Positions 1 to 8,451 of a stretch of 54,720 nucleotides of DNA are shown here, one piece after another. The notes under the pieces are model-generated. The model ran no database searches. It saw nothing but the letters and a program-made list of their open reading frames with translations, and was not told the origin of the DNA. Source of the DNA: UBA10677 sp045532295 (GTDB lineage Bacteria > Bacillota > Clostridia > Christensenellales > Pumilibacteraceae); assembly GCA_045532295.1 (NCBI GenBank), contig JAZSFP010000018.1, positions 1-54,720 of the forward strand. The letters are read 5' to 3'. Both the position numbers and the translations under genes were made by a program. How positions within the stretch are numbered: position 1 is the stretch's first letter; each line of letters opens with the position of its first letter.

Positions 1-28
1 AAAAAACCCGTATTTTTACGGGTTTTTT
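1..28. terminator. Bidirectional terminator hairpin at left end of element
   Basis: An A-run plus CCCGTA pairs with TACGGG plus a T-run around a TTTT loop, giving a 12-bp stem that works on either strand. It sits downstream of the leftward integrase operon and, by inference, just after the intact tRNA-Asn. Confidence 0.75.
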
Positions 29-78
29 GCTATTTTTAGGCGTTTTTTAAGCAATTATATAGAACCGTTAAAAAGTAG

Positions 79-110
79 AGTTGGCTACAAAATGCCAAAA
101 AGTTGGCTAC
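79..110. repeat. Paired AGTTGGCTAC direct repeats, left end (putative integrase arm sites)
   Basis: AGTTGGCTAC occurs at 79-88 and 101-110, in the same orientation as the pair at 9788-9797 and 9801-9810 near the other end. Short direct repeats just inside both ends are characteristic of arm-type sites of tyrosine integrases. The second copy contains the integrase stop codon. Confidence 0.6.
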
Positions 111-1075
111 ACTTTAAAGTCCACAGCCTGCGTAAACTCCCTGGAAAAGTCGGAAAGAACGTGCGTGTAAGTATCCGCAGTAAGTTTGTACGTAGTATGA
201 CCAAGCCACTCCTGGATAACTTTCATCGGAATTCCGCTTTCATAACACCGGGTGGAGAAGGTATGACGTAGGTCCTTAAGTGTATGATTGCCGGGAACGA
301 ATAGACTAAACACGTGCGAAACGGTGTAAGGCGAATAGGGGAAGATACGCTCATCGGATAACTTAATGCTAAGCAACAATTCCTTTAGTTTAGGGAAAAG
401 AGGAATTACCCGGAAAGATTTTTTCGTTTTAGTACCAGGAATTGTAAGACAATTTTCAACGTAGTTAATATGCGACCACTTAACGGATAGCGCTTCGGAA
501 CGTCGAGACCCGGTATATAAACAAAAAAGGAAGTAGTTTTCATATTTATTCCCTTTAATGCAATCAAGAAACAGTTTTTGCTCTTCTAAAGTTAAAGCCT
601 CGCCTTTCTTTCCGATATGAGCAGGAACGTCAATAAACTCGTAAACGGGCTTTGGTATAAGTTCTAACTTATACGCTTTACGTAAACAACCGGAAATAAC
701 CGTTTGGGTATACTTACAGGTCCGTGATTTTTCAATTTTGCCCAGTTCTCGCTCTATATCTAAAGCCTTAATCCTTCCGATAGGAAGAGAGCGGAACCGT
801 TCGCTGATATGGTTTTTATAGCAAGAAGAAATACTTTGCAGGCTTTTGGGCGCTAACGTCTTGGCTTTATAAGTTCTATACCAGTAATTAAACCAGTCGG
901 CAAAAGTCATATTAGACGTTATATTTACCTCTTTAGTTGTAAGTAGTTCTTGTTTTTTCATAATCATATTTTCATAAGCCTGGATTGCGGTTTTTCCGTA
1001 AGCAACAACGTTAATACCGTCCACCTTGCACCGTGCCTGGTATAAATTACGGCGGAATTTTCTAACGTTGCGCAT
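107..1075 (-). CDS. int: Tyrosine recombinase / phage integrase
   Basis: A 322-residue integrase with an N-terminal AP2-like arm-binding region, a SAM-like core-binding domain (about 55-145) and a C-terminal catalytic domain. Visible catalytic residues are R191 (TGSRRSE), lysines 217-219 in the beta hairpin, R270 in LKDLRHTF, H293 in WLGHT and nucleophile Y303 in DTYTHV. The usual first His of the HxxR box is Lys here. It starts 1 nt after the Rep stop codon and is the last gene of the leftward operon, so integrase and Rep are probably co-transcribed. It should catalyse insertion into and excision from tRNA-Asn. Confidence 0.93.
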   Translation of the reverse strand: MRNVRKFRRNLYQARCKVDGINVVAYGKTAIQAYENMIMKKQELLTTKEVNITSNMTFADWFNYWYRTYKAKTLAPKSLQSISSCYKNHISERFRSLPIGRIKALDIERELGKIEKSRTCKYTQTVISGCLRKAYKLELIPKPVYEFIDVPAHIGKKGEALTLEEQKLFLDCIKGNKYENYFLFCLYTGSRRSEALSVKWSHINYVENCLTIPGTKTKKSFRVIPLFPKLKELLLSIKLSDERIFPYSPYTVSHVFSLFVPGNHTLKDLRHTFSTRCYESGIPMKVIQEWLGHTTYKLTADTYTHVLSDFSREFTQAVDFKV

Positions 1076-1076
1076 A

Positions 1077-2345
1077 TCAATCCCCTATAAACGACTTTAA
1101 GAAATCGGGGTTTTCTTTTAAATATTGCATAAGCCTTTTACGGGATATAAACCTAACGTCAGGATTGACTAAAATTTTCATAGCAATATCATCAAGCCCC
1201 AAATAAGCAATAGTGGGCTTTTCTATAAGTTGCAGTTGCGCTATCAGATAGTCGTATTTTTCAGCCATTGACTCGTCAATCTGGTTAACGTCCGTACGAT
1301 ATAAATCGCCGTAGCCTTGAAAGATATGTACCCCTTTAAGAGCAAAATAAAGCGTTTTAAATTGAGAATAACTCAAATCGAAATTACCGTCGTCTTTATA
1401 TATCTTAACGGTATACTTAAAAGCCTCGTAGTAATTGTCGGTAACTCTATCAACCGTGCAACTATATCCTATGCTTAAAGCATCTATATTCTCTTGGTTA
1501 ACCTTAATACCGTTTATAAGCAAGTACCATACCTTTTGTAAGGTTATTTCAAATTCAGTAAAATTGCGGTCAAAAACCCATTTACCGTTCTTAAACTGAT
1601 ACGAATATTTATTTATCTTGCAAGCATCATCAGGCAAGGGATTATCAAAAGCACAAAAACTATGTAAATGAGGATGGAACTTATTATCGTTTACGGTAGC
1701 CTCAAAAGAACGAATAGCCCCGATAAAGCCGTATTTTTCCCAACCGAGTTTATTTTTTGCGTTACTTGTAAAATAACGGATTAAAAGTTTAAACTTTCCG
1801 AAAAGGTTTTTAACATAGGTTTTATTAAAAAACGATACCGACGGCATAGTAAAAACAATATGGTATAAGTATTTACCTTCGCTTATATACTGCTCAATCT
1901 TAGGGCTATACTTCATAAGCCGTGTAGCCTGCAAAAGTTTTTGACAGTAAAGACAAAATTTATCGTGGCAATGGTAAACGCTTTTAAGGTCATAAACGCC
2001 TTGCATACGGTAATGGTCAAAAAACCAGTTTTTTCCGCAACTCTTTATTGCCTCAGAAGTGCGCTTAAAACAAACGTCTTCTTCTTCCATTGCAAGTTGG
2101 TCGTAATAAACGGATATGTAATCGTTATAACGTAGGTGTTTTCCTACTTCCTCAATTTCAGTATTGTTAATTCGTATCTCGTCAGGAATAACGAGCGTTG
2201 GATTACTTTGAGCATAAGCAATCGCTTTCGCTTTTCGCCTTTCGAGTTCCTTGTGTTTATCCAGGATAACTTTACTTTTTCCCTGTTGATGTCGTTTCCT
2301 TGAACGCTCCTGCATTCGTGTTTCGTATTCTTTGAATTTTCCCAT
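1077..2345 (-). CDS. Rolling-circle replication initiator (HUH endonuclease Rep)
   Basis: A 422-residue protein with a basic N-terminus, a Cys cluster (C103, C126, C131, C134) that looks like a zinc site, the metal-binding HUH motif HPHLH at 224-228, and a candidate catalytic tyrosine in KYTVK (Y311, with K314). This arrangement matches Rep_1/phage Rep proteins that nick the double-strand origin and start rolling-circle synthesis. A hairpin-rich non-coding stretch lies immediately upstream (2397-2530) and is the likely origin. The integrase follows directly. Start supported by a GAGGT motif upstream. Confidence 0.88.
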   Translation of the reverse strand: MGKFKEYETRMQERSRKRHQQGKSKVILDKHKELERRKAKAIAYAQSNPTLVIPDEIRINNTEIEEVGKHLRYNDYISVYYDQLAMEEEDVCFKRTSEAIKSCGKNWFFDHYRMQGVYDLKSVYHCHDKFCLYCQKLLQATRLMKYSPKIEQYISEGKYLYHIVFTMPSVSFFNKTYVKNLFGKFKLLIRYFTSNAKNKLGWEKYGFIGAIRSFEATVNDNKFHPHLHSFCAFDNPLPDDACKINKYSYQFKNGKWVFDRNFTEFEITLQKVWYLLINGIKVNQENIDALSIGYSCTVDRVTDNYYEAFKYTVKIYKDDGNFDLSYSQFKTLYFALKGVHIFQGYGDLYRTDVNQIDESMAEKYDYLIAQLQLIEKPTIAYLGLDDIAMKILVNPDVRFISRKRLMQYLKENPDFLKSFIGD

Positions 2346-2396
2346 AACTACCTCACTGCGTGTACGGTTATTTCTAATATATCAAGGTCGGGGCTT

Positions 2397-2530
2397 TTGC
2401 GCGCTACGCGCGCAACGCTCCAACGTGCTACCGTGACGGCGGACCGTCGTCCGCTCGCTCACGGTTATTTTTCATAAGAAAGCGCCTTTTTGATTGCAAA
2501 TCCGCTCCGCGGGGCGCTTTGTTTTTTTTC
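2397..2530. other. Hairpin-rich intergenic region, candidate replication origin / packaging signal
   Basis: Three stem-loops are packed in about 130 bp. At 2397-2415, TTGCGCG pairs with CGCGCAA. At 2430-2465, ACCGTGA pairs with TCACGGT, enclosing a perfect GCGGAC/GTCCGC stem with a CGTC loop. At 2479-2520, AAAGCGCC pairs with GGGCGCTTT. The region is much more GC-rich than its surroundings and lies just upstream of rep. Filamentous phages carry nicking origins and packaging hairpins in exactly this kind of intergenic region. The nick site itself is not identified. Confidence 0.55.
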
Positions 2531-2619
2531 CTAATGAAGTGAATTGTGTCGCAGAAAGCCCAAGCCTCATCGCTTGGACAAGTCTTTATTTCGTCCTCAA
2601 GCAACCGTTCTTTCTAAGG

Positions 2620-2817
2620 CTAAGAAAGGTGTTTCTCGTTCTCTCGGTCCAGTTCTTCTTGGAGCATTTTCATCTGGTGAAGTAACGGTTCTGTTACGTT
2701 GTGTCGAAAGTCGTCCCAGTGTTCTTCGTCTTTCCAAAAGTAACGGTAGCGTAGAACGTCAAGTACCGATTTAACTTGTTTGATTGCTTTTTTTAAGTAA
2801 CGTTTTCTTTTTTTCAT
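2620..2817 (-). CDS. Small basic helical phage protein, unknown function
   Basis: A 65-residue Lys/Arg-rich N-terminus followed by a predicted amphipathic helix. The start codon overlaps the stop of the ATPase gene (ATGA overlap), with a GGAGGG ribosome site inside the end of that gene, so translation is probably coupled. No family recognised. Position between the Zot-like ATPase and the replication region suggests a role in assembly or replication control. Confidence 0.65.
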   Translation of the reverse strand: MKKRKRYLKKAIKQVKSVLDVLRYRYFWKDEEHWDDFRHNVTEPLLHQMKMLQEELDRENEKHLS

Positions 2818-3605
2818 AAGCCCTCCATAGGATTGTAAGGTTTGTCAAAAATAATCGACTTGAAGTATCTCGTATCGTAAGTTATCTCGCCTTTAGGAAT
2901 TTTGAATACTCGGCGGACTACTTGTCCGTGGGTTGCTACGAACTGGGGGTCCGAGTTCGGAAGTAGCCCCTTGGATGCACTTTCTAAGTTCTCGTAGCAT
3001 ATAGTCGTAACTTTAAGAAATTCGCCACAGTCTTTCGTTTCTAACGTTCGAATAAAACTGTCCGCCTGCTCACGTAACTTAATCCAAAGCCTTCCGAGAC
3101 TTTGCACGTTACAATGGATATTGTTTGAGTACAACTGTCGCGAAAGAGCATAAAGAACCGGCATAGAGGGGTAGAGGTCCGAAAGGAGTTTATCGTACTG
3201 GCACGGCAAGTAAACGCCAGCGTCGGATATATAAATATCTGCGCCCTCGGAAAAGGACGGTTCTATCTTTTCGTAAGTGCCGTTTACGAGTTTCTCAAAG
3301 GTTATATCGCCTAATGAAACGTCCTTTAAGTCAACGACTTCGGTATGCTCGTCGTAATAAATATTCGAGTAGTGTTCTTCGTCACGTAGCGCGATAACGT
3401 GAGAAAAAAGCAGGTCCTTTCCCGTTCCTTTTTTCCCGAACACGATAACGTTACAACGCGCAAATTCATTAATAAGCCAAACGTCATTTTCGTTATACGT
3501 ATACGTTTTTGGACGACGAATAAGCCAGGAGATAAACTTTACAAGCAAAAAAGGAATGGTAAAACCCACAATGGCAGATACGATATAAATTAAATAAAAA
3601 TACAT
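2814..3605 (-). CDS. Zot/pI-like filamentous phage assembly ATPase
   Basis: A 263-residue protein with an N-terminal membrane segment (about 2-29), Walker A GKKGTGKD at 57-64 and a Walker B-like strand ADIYISDAG at 122-130. This resembles the Zot/gpI family, the inner-membrane motor that extrudes filamentous virions. I chose the start at 3605 because AAGGAG lies 5 nt upstream; an in-frame upstream ATG at 3692 would overlap the neighbouring surface protein gene. It is shorter than many pI proteins and lacks a large periplasmic domain, as expected for a host without an outer membrane. Confidence 0.82.
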   Translation of the reverse strand: MYFYLIYIVSAIVGFTIPFLLVKFISWLIRRPKTYTYNENDVWLINEFARCNVIVFGKKGTGKDLLFSHVIALRDEEHYSNIYYDEHTEVVDLKDVSLGDITFEKLVNGTYEKIEPSFSEGADIYISDAGVYLPCQYDKLLSDLYPSMPVLYALSRQLYSNNIHCNVQSLGRLWIKLREQADSFIRTLETKDCGEFLKVTTICYENLESASKGLLPNSDPQFVATHGQVVRRVFKIPKGEITYDTRYFKSIIFDKPYNPMEGL

Positions 3606-3628
3606 ATAATCTCCTTCTTTTGCATAAG

Positions 3629-5548
3629 TTACCTCGTAAATAATGAAAATATCCACGCTATAAAACGGAAGGGTAGACAGACCAGCCACCATACTATCTT
3701 AAAAAGAACGGGTACAATCGTAAAAATTATCGGGATAAATAAAATTACTACGCCCAAAACTATAAGCCATACCCACCAGGGAATATCCTCATCAAACTCT
3801 GCAGGCTTATATATAGGCGGAGGGTCAAGCCCGGCAACAATATCAATAGGTTCAGCAACTACTGGAACAGTTTTATAAACATCACCTTTATTGAAAGTAA
3901 CGTTAATTACGTTGAAATCTAAAAATACAGTTTCTTGAGCGAGCATACAATTTGTTTCGCTTAAAGAATTATCTACCGTACACAAAGTACCAGATTTGGA
4001 TATATAATCAGTTATTGAAAAATGGCACATATACGTAGTAGTATTAGTATTATCGTTTACATAAGAACGAAAGTCCGTTACGTCGTGACTATCAACGTAG
4101 TAAAGAGAAGAAAGGTCTTCGTCGGATTTTGCAAGGTCCAAAGAAGAAACTTTTTGAATACCTTGAATAGACGAATAAGGATTATCTTCAGGCGCTACAG
4201 TTTCATAATTAGGACCAAAAAGGAAAGACCAAAAAGGATGATTAGTATCTACTTTATACTCCAAAGAATAATTATCCGAGGCTTTTATTGAAAATTCATT
4301 ATAACCTCTGGTTCGTCCCGTATCTACCATATCGGTAAAAAGGTTAGCGCTTAAATTCCAATTATCCGTTTCTATATAATCGCCAGACGTATAATCGTTA
4401 GAATAAGAAATAAACCAATTCTTAATAGTTTCACCCGATACGTAATAGTCATCTTCTTCGCTTAAAAAGTAATAACAAAAACCGTCGTATTCAATACAAG
4501 AAGTATCTTTACGATACTTAACGGTAGGTAAATCATTTTGTGCCGAATAATTAGAAAAATTATAACACCAATCTTTCCAATAAATAAACGATACGCTTCC
4601 TGAAACAGTATCTAAATCACCATAAATAGAAATATTATCAGGAAAAACGATATAACCATTTTCGCTATTCCACTCTTGCAGTAACCAAAAATCTTTTGAT
4701 TTGGTCACCAAAATAGGCGCAGTCTGATACTCGTACCAAGTAGTATCTACCTGGTCAATTTCACCATATTCATCAACGTAAGCGTTTGGAATAGAGAAAT
4801 AAACGGAATTAAGTTGCATTGACGTATTTTCCTTATAGGCATATTCAGGGCGGAAATATGTACTCTTTACGTCTAAAGAAAGAGTTATACGGCTTTCTAC
4901 GTTACCTTTTAACGTGCTTTCCTCGTTATCATCAGGACCTAAACCCTTACCATAACCAGTAAACTCGCACGTAAGACCAAAACGATACGCCTGAACACTT
5001 TCACTAACTCTAAGTTGCAATCCGCCAAAATCGTATACGCGCTTGTCGGCATTTACTCGAGAATAAATAGTCTTTCCGTCACTGCTTTCGTGGTCAACAA
5101 CCTTAAATTTATAAAATAATCCGTTGTATTCGCCGGACGTTTTATTTATAAAATCAATGTCAAAATATTCAAAACGTGTAGGCTCGCCTTTATTATTAAA
5201 AGCAGTAGCAATAGAAGTACGGTTACCGTTTTCGGCTATTTGAAGATTTTGAGGATTATATAAATAAATATACAGTCCATAATAGTCCCTATACTCGTCC
5301 TTTTGAGTATAACAGTATTCCGCTACGGTATATACGGAAAGTTCTTTATTGTCCGAAAAAGGATAATCCGATATGGAAAAACCTTCAATAGATTGTAATT
5401 CGGTAAGAAGATTTCCGCTTTCAAAATTTGTAACCTGCTTTATTTCTTCCGCTCGGGTTACGGGGATAGCCTTTACCCCAAAGAACGAGGTAAAGGCTAT
5501 TATAAAAGATAAAAGAAGGTAAAGAATGAAAGTCTTTTGTTTAATCAT
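3629..5548 (-). CDS. Secreted, C-terminally anchored virion protein (pIII-like adsorption protein)
   Basis: A 639-residue protein with a classic signal peptide (hydrophobic 8-24; cleavage plausible after A27 or A33) and a long Tyr/Asp/Ser-rich extracytoplasmic body. A C-terminal hydrophobic block (about 592-630) contains two membrane stretches and ends in an Arg. It sits immediately upstream of the ATPase gene, where inoviruses place the receptor-binding tip protein. No sequence family was recognised, so the assignment rests on architecture and position. It may interact with a host surface structure. Confidence 0.65.
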   Translation of the reverse strand: MIKQKTFILYLLLSFIIAFTSFFGVKAIPVTRAEEIKQVTNFESGNLLTELQSIEGFSISDYPFSDNKELSVYTVAEYCYTQKDEYRDYYGLYIYLYNPQNLQIAENGNRTSIATAFNNKGEPTRFEYFDIDFINKTSGEYNGLFYKFKVVDHESSDGKTIYSRVNADKRVYDFGGLQLRVSESVQAYRFGLTCEFTGYGKGLGPDDNEESTLKGNVESRITLSLDVKSTYFRPEYAYKENTSMQLNSVYFSIPNAYVDEYGEIDQVDTTWYEYQTAPILVTKSKDFWLLQEWNSENGYIVFPDNISIYGDLDTVSGSVSFIYWKDWCYNFSNYSAQNDLPTVKYRKDTSCIEYDGFCYYFLSEEDDYYVSGETIKNWFISYSNDYTSGDYIETDNWNLSANLFTDMVDTGRTRGYNEFSIKASDNYSLEYKVDTNHPFWSFLFGPNYETVAPEDNPYSSIQGIQKVSSLDLAKSDEDLSSLYYVDSHDVTDFRSYVNDNTNTTTYMCHFSITDYISKSGTLCTVDNSLSETNCMLAQETVFLDFNVINVTFNKGDVYKTVPVVAEPIDIVAGLDPPPIYKPAEFDEDIPWWVWLIVLGVVILFIPIIFTIVPVLFKIVWWLVCLPFRFIAWIFSLFTR

Positions 5549-5565
5549 AGGTAAAACCCCCGTGA

Positions 5566-6840
5566 TTATCTACGTTTCTTAAATTGTAAAGCAACTCCTA
5601 CCGTTAAAATAATTACGAGACCAGCGATAACGATTGCGATAACGTAAGAATTATCTACGAAATTTTTCTCGTTTACTGCGCCAGCGTCAATGCTTGCGGT
5701 TATATCCGTAGTGATATTGTTAAGGTCAAGTTCAACGTCTTCATCAACTGCCTTGATATTGTATACTACCGATTTATCAAAACCGATAACGTCAAGAGCG
5801 TCTTCAAAAGTAGCACCCTCAAGAACTTTAACAGTCTTGTAAACTTTACCGTTTACGTAGAAAGTAACGGTGTACTTAGTCTCTTCCCAAACGGCAGTAA
5901 GAGTAGTCTTGCCGGATATAGGTTGTCCGTCGTACATAGTACCGTCTTCATACTCCCAACCAACGAGAGTGTATTTTTCGCGGGTAAGAGTAGGGAACTG
6001 CTTTTCAGTAAGCGTGGAATTGAAAACTACGGAAATAATATCTTCATATTCGATTTCAGTGTCAATGAACGTTACCGAAACGGGAACGGACCAGCCCGCG
6101 TAAAGCGTGGGGGTATCTTCGTAAACGTAAGTTTTAGTATATTCTTCAGTGCAATCTTCGTCCGTGTACCAACCAGCGAAAATATATCCGTCTTTAGTAA
6201 GGGTCGGAAGTGGAGCACAGTAGTCGAAAATAAAAGTATAATCGCCTTCATAAGTATCATCAACGGCTACACCAGTTAAAGAAATATGACCGTCTAAAAC
6301 TTTACCCTTTCGCTCAGATACGCTGTCAAGACGGAGTTCGGAAAGATTGCTAAAAACAGAAGTTCCCAAATTATCATCTTGAGCCTCATACGTATCAGTA
6401 ATAAAGGTAAAAGAGCCAGCATAAAGTTCAGTACCAATTAGTTTACTGGGGTCAACGTCCATATGAAACATAAAATAGTCTTCTTCAGCAACCATATCAG
6501 CGTGTACACCAATGTCGGTAAAAAAGCCACCGTCGTTTTCAAAAAAGAAATTCCAGGAATAGACGAAATCCGTTTTATCTAATTCCTCGGCGATAAGAAT
6601 ATTTTTATTCGACGCAAGGCGCATTGCCGAAGAAACGGTAGTGGTCTCGTCGGTAACCTCTTCAGTCTGTTCGTCCTTACTTTCTTCACTTTGAGCAGGA
6701 GCAAAACTCCAGGTCCAAGTGGATACGTCCCAGTTCGTAAATCCGCTTGAAAAAATTGCCGTTGCGCCTATGGTAATTGCTAAAAGCAAACCCACAACGA
6801 CGGTTACTATAATAGCGGTAGTGTTTTCTTGTCTTCTCAT
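5566..6840 (-). CDS. Membrane-anchored surface protein with InlB/Flg_new-type repeats
   Basis: A 424-residue protein with a hydrophobic N-terminal segment (about 8-30), an acidic linker, and a middle with two to three Listeria-Bacteroides (Flg_new, InlB B-repeat-like) units carrying the hallmark GY-FAGWYTD and LYAGW / LTAVW strands. A C-terminal membrane helix (about 397-419) ends in KKRR. AAGGAG lies upstream of the start. In hosts these repeats occur in adhesins, so in this phage the protein is likely a second minor coat or adhesion protein. It lies directly upstream of the pIII-like gene. Confidence 0.7.
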   Translation of the reverse strand: MRRQENTTAIIVTVVVGLLLAITIGATAIFSSGFTNWDVSTWTWSFAPAQSEESKDEQTEEVTDETTTVSSAMRLASNKNILIAEELDKTDFVYSWNFFFENDGGFFTDIGVHADMVAEEDYFMFHMDVDPSKLIGTELYAGSFTFITDTYEAQDDNLGTSVFSNLSELRLDSVSERKGKVLDGHISLTGVAVDDTYEGDYTFIFDYCAPLPTLTKDGYIFAGWYTDEDCTEEYTKTYVYEDTPTLYAGWSVPVSVTFIDTEIEYEDIISVVFNSTLTEKQFPTLTREKYTLVGWEYEDGTMYDGQPISGKTTLTAVWEETKYTVTFYVNGKVYKTVKVLEGATFEDALDVIGFDKSVVYNIKAVDEDVELDLNNITTDITASIDAGAVNEKNFVDNSYVIAIVIAGLVIILTVGVALQFKKRR

Positions 6841-6872
6841 TTTATTTTTTTCTCCTTATATTTGAATTTTAC

Positions 6873-6902
6873 TTGACTTTTGTTTTTGTTTTAGTTTATA
6901 AT
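6873..6902 (+). promoter_or_regulatory. Promoter of phage-borne small RNA
   Basis: TTGACT at 6873-6878 and TATAAT at 6897-6902 with an 18-bp T-rich spacer. The whole element is nearly identical to the host promoter at 54173-54201, apart from one T in the spacer. It points rightward, against the phage genes. Confidence 0.75.
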
Positions 6903-6908
6903 AATTCT

Positions 6909-6988
6909 CGAAGAAAGGTTTTTGTTCGCCTCAAGGCTTGAACGTTGTGAAAAGATGAAAATTTCATCCACGACCTTTCTTTATTTTT
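6909..6988 (+). ncRNA. Phage-borne structured small RNA (twin of host RNA at 54.2 kb)
   Basis: The RNA folds as a three-way junction. P1 is AAGAAAGG (6911-6918) with CCTTTCTT (6974-6981). P2 is GTTC-GCC with GGC-TT-GAAC (6924-6943) and has a bulged TT. P3 is TTGTG with CACGA, capped by GATGA/TCATC. The 3' side of P1 runs into a T-tract, so P1 doubles as terminator. The host RNA at 54208-54300 has the same layout, including the TT bulge, with different but compensating stem bases. It runs antisense and touches the 3' end of the 6981-7304 gene. Function unknown. Confidence 0.6.
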
Positions 6989-7304
6989 TTATCTTTTTTT
7001 TGTCCTTGTCAATAATGGCTTGGACTTTCTTTTTGTCTATTCCCGAAAAACTCCAACCTTTCAATCTCTTGTTTTTCGTTCCTTTAGGAACTTCCTTTGA
7101 ACGAGGGTGTATATAGGCAGGATTTTTATTGCCGGGCTCGGGATTGCGTTCTAATTTTACGTTTAGAACATTGTTTGTTGATGGTGCACTCGTAATAGAA
7201 ATAATCTTGTATTTATTACCCTTTTCATCAAAGACGTACGACGGATGTCCAGTCGTTTGCTTACTATGAAATTTACGAAAATGTCGCTGAAAATTACTGG
7301 ACAT
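6981..7304 (-). CDS. Small basic phage protein, unknown
   Basis: A 107-residue, strongly basic protein (Lys/Arg-rich, C-terminus KDKKKIKK). No membrane segment or signal peptide. GGGGT precedes the start by about 7 nt. The charge suggests nucleic-acid contact. It is co-directional with its neighbours in the late part of the operon. The stop codon overlaps the T-tract of the convergent small RNA. No family recognised. Confidence 0.65.
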   Translation of the reverse strand: MSSNFQRHFRKFHSKQTTGHPSYVFDEKGNKYKIISITSAPSTNNVLNVKLERNPEPGNKNPAYIHPRSKEVPKGTKNKRLKGWSFSGIDKKKVQAIIDKDKKKIKK

Positions 7305-7318
7305 AAATAATACCCCTT

Positions 7319-7516
7319 TTAGAACAACGATTTCTTTTTAGGATAACTTTTCTTTTCTTTTCCTCGCTGAAAAGACGCCGAAATTTGACTATCAGGGTTT
7401 TTCAAGCCTCTTTCAACTTGCCCCATCTTGTAAGCCAAACGACGAAGTTCTGCAGCCTTGTCAGACTTCTTGGTTCGCACACTGCGATTTCTCTTTGCTT
7501 TCTTGTAATATGCCAT
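7319..7516 (-). CDS. Small basic phage protein, unknown
   Basis: A 65-residue Lys/Arg-rich protein with a central helical stretch and a lysine-rich tail. A GGAG motif lies about 8 nt upstream of the start. No membrane segment, so it is not a filamentous major coat. DNA binding or packaging is a guess from charge alone. Confidence 0.6.
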   Translation of the reverse strand: MAYYKKAKRNRSVRTKKSDKAAELRRLAYKMGQVERGLKNPDSQISASFQRGKEKKSYPKKKSLF

Positions 7517-7627
7517 TTTCTTTTTCTCCAGCAGTTCGGGTTGCCAGCCTCTAAAATAATGGTAGTGGGTAGTTTTGTTATCGGAGTTCCCACCATCGCT
7601 CCGCCACTTTATTCGTGAGGTAAGGGC

Positions 7628-7924
7628 TTAAGTTAAATACGGCGACTTCTTAATAATCTTGTCAATAGATACAAGGTCGGGCGCTTTACCTAAAAATTCC
7701 GAAGGCTCTACCGTTACTTGTACTAAATCGCCAAAGTTGTAGTTCTCCCACTCAAGAGGTTCGGCAGTGAAGAAAGACATTGCCGTGCTTTTAAGTTTGC
7801 CCGGATTATCTTTGTCCGCTACTACTTGGTAGAAAGTCGTCATATTAAACTCGTTTCCTGCCTTGCTCTTTCCGTGAAATCCGCTTACAAAAACTAACTC
7901 CACTTGATACTGTTCCATACTCAT
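7628..7924 (-). CDS. Probable single-stranded DNA-binding protein (gpV-like)
   Basis: A 98-residue soluble protein dominated by predicted beta strands (QVELVFVSGF, FNMTTFYQVV, DLVQVTVEPSEF), an OB-like pattern seen in filamentous phage gpV proteins that coat ssDNA before packaging. Its size and its place early in the operon, upstream of the structural genes, also fit. No diagnostic motif exists for this family, so the call is moderate. Confidence 0.5.
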   Translation of the reverse strand: MSMEQYQVELVFVSGFHGKSKAGNEFNMTTFYQVVADKDNPGKLKSTAMSFFTAEPLEWENYNFGDLVQVTVEPSEFLGKAPDLVSIDKIIKKSPYLT

Positions 7925-7966
7925 ACTGTTTCTCCTTTTCCAGGTTTTTCCTGGACATAAAATAAT

Positions 7967-8197
7967 TTATTTGCTACCGGTTTTCCCGGGTATAGCCTTT
8001 GGTTCTTGTGGCTCCGGAGCACGACTGCGCTCTATTGCCTTCTTTATCTCTTTCGCTACTTCGTCTAAATCTACAAGGCTTAAAACTATTGATATAAACC
8101 AGTTCTGAACGAGAAAATACGGTTCGTCTATTTTCTTTGCTACCTCTTTAACTAAAGTGTTAAAAGCCTCGTGCACGTTCGTGTTTACGTTTATCAT
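7967..8197 (-). CDS. Small phage protein, unknown
   Basis: A 76-residue protein with a central hydrophobic stretch (YFLVQNWFISIVLSLV, about 27-42) followed by an amphipathic helix and a Pro/Lys-rich tail. The pattern (hydrophobic middle, basic tail) faintly resembles a filamentous coat protein, but there is no signal peptide and the hydrophobic run is short. The ORF starts 3 nt after the 66-residue gene. Function unknown. Confidence 0.6.
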   Translation of the reverse strand: MINVNTNVHEAFNTLVKEVAKKIDEPYFLVQNWFISIVLSLVDLDEVAKEIKKAIERSRAPEPQEPKAIPGKTGSK

Positions 8198-8200
8198 AAT

Positions 8201-8401
8201 CTACCTCATTGTATCAACGGCAATATACTGTCCGCTAAATTTGTTTTGAAAAACCAAATAATAGTTACCGTCGTCCGTATGTCCTACCACACGATAATCA
8301 CGAAACCTATCTACGATAGACGAATACGAAACGATTGATAAATTATGTTCTACCGTATGACTGCCGTAATCCGCAGTCCATTTTACTTTTGTTACTTCCA
8401 T
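8201..8401 (-). CDS. Small phage protein, unknown
   Basis: A 66-residue soluble, mixed alpha/beta protein with many aromatic residues. Translated just ahead of the 76-residue gene with only 3 nt between them, so the pair is probably coupled. No family recognised. Confidence 0.6.
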   Translation of the reverse strand: MEVTKVKWTADYGSHTVEHNLSIVSYSSIVDRFRDYRVVGHTDDGNYYLVFQNKFSGQYIAVDTMR

Positions 8402-8451
8402 TTATCTTACCTCACATAATTAAAATTTTTGTTTTCCAGACGTCTGGAAAA

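Noticed and set aside
79..110. CRISPR array
   Set aside because: Only two short repeats with a spacer of 12 bp; no cas genes in the window.
2479..2530. Terminator of the phage operon
   Set aside because: The T-run is on the plus strand, but the phage genes are on the minus strand; I treat the hairpin as part of the origin region.
7402..7596. 64-residue minus-strand ORF between the small phage genes
   Set aside because: It overlaps the 65-residue gene out of frame, lacks a ribosome site and has no membrane helix, so it is not the missing coat protein.
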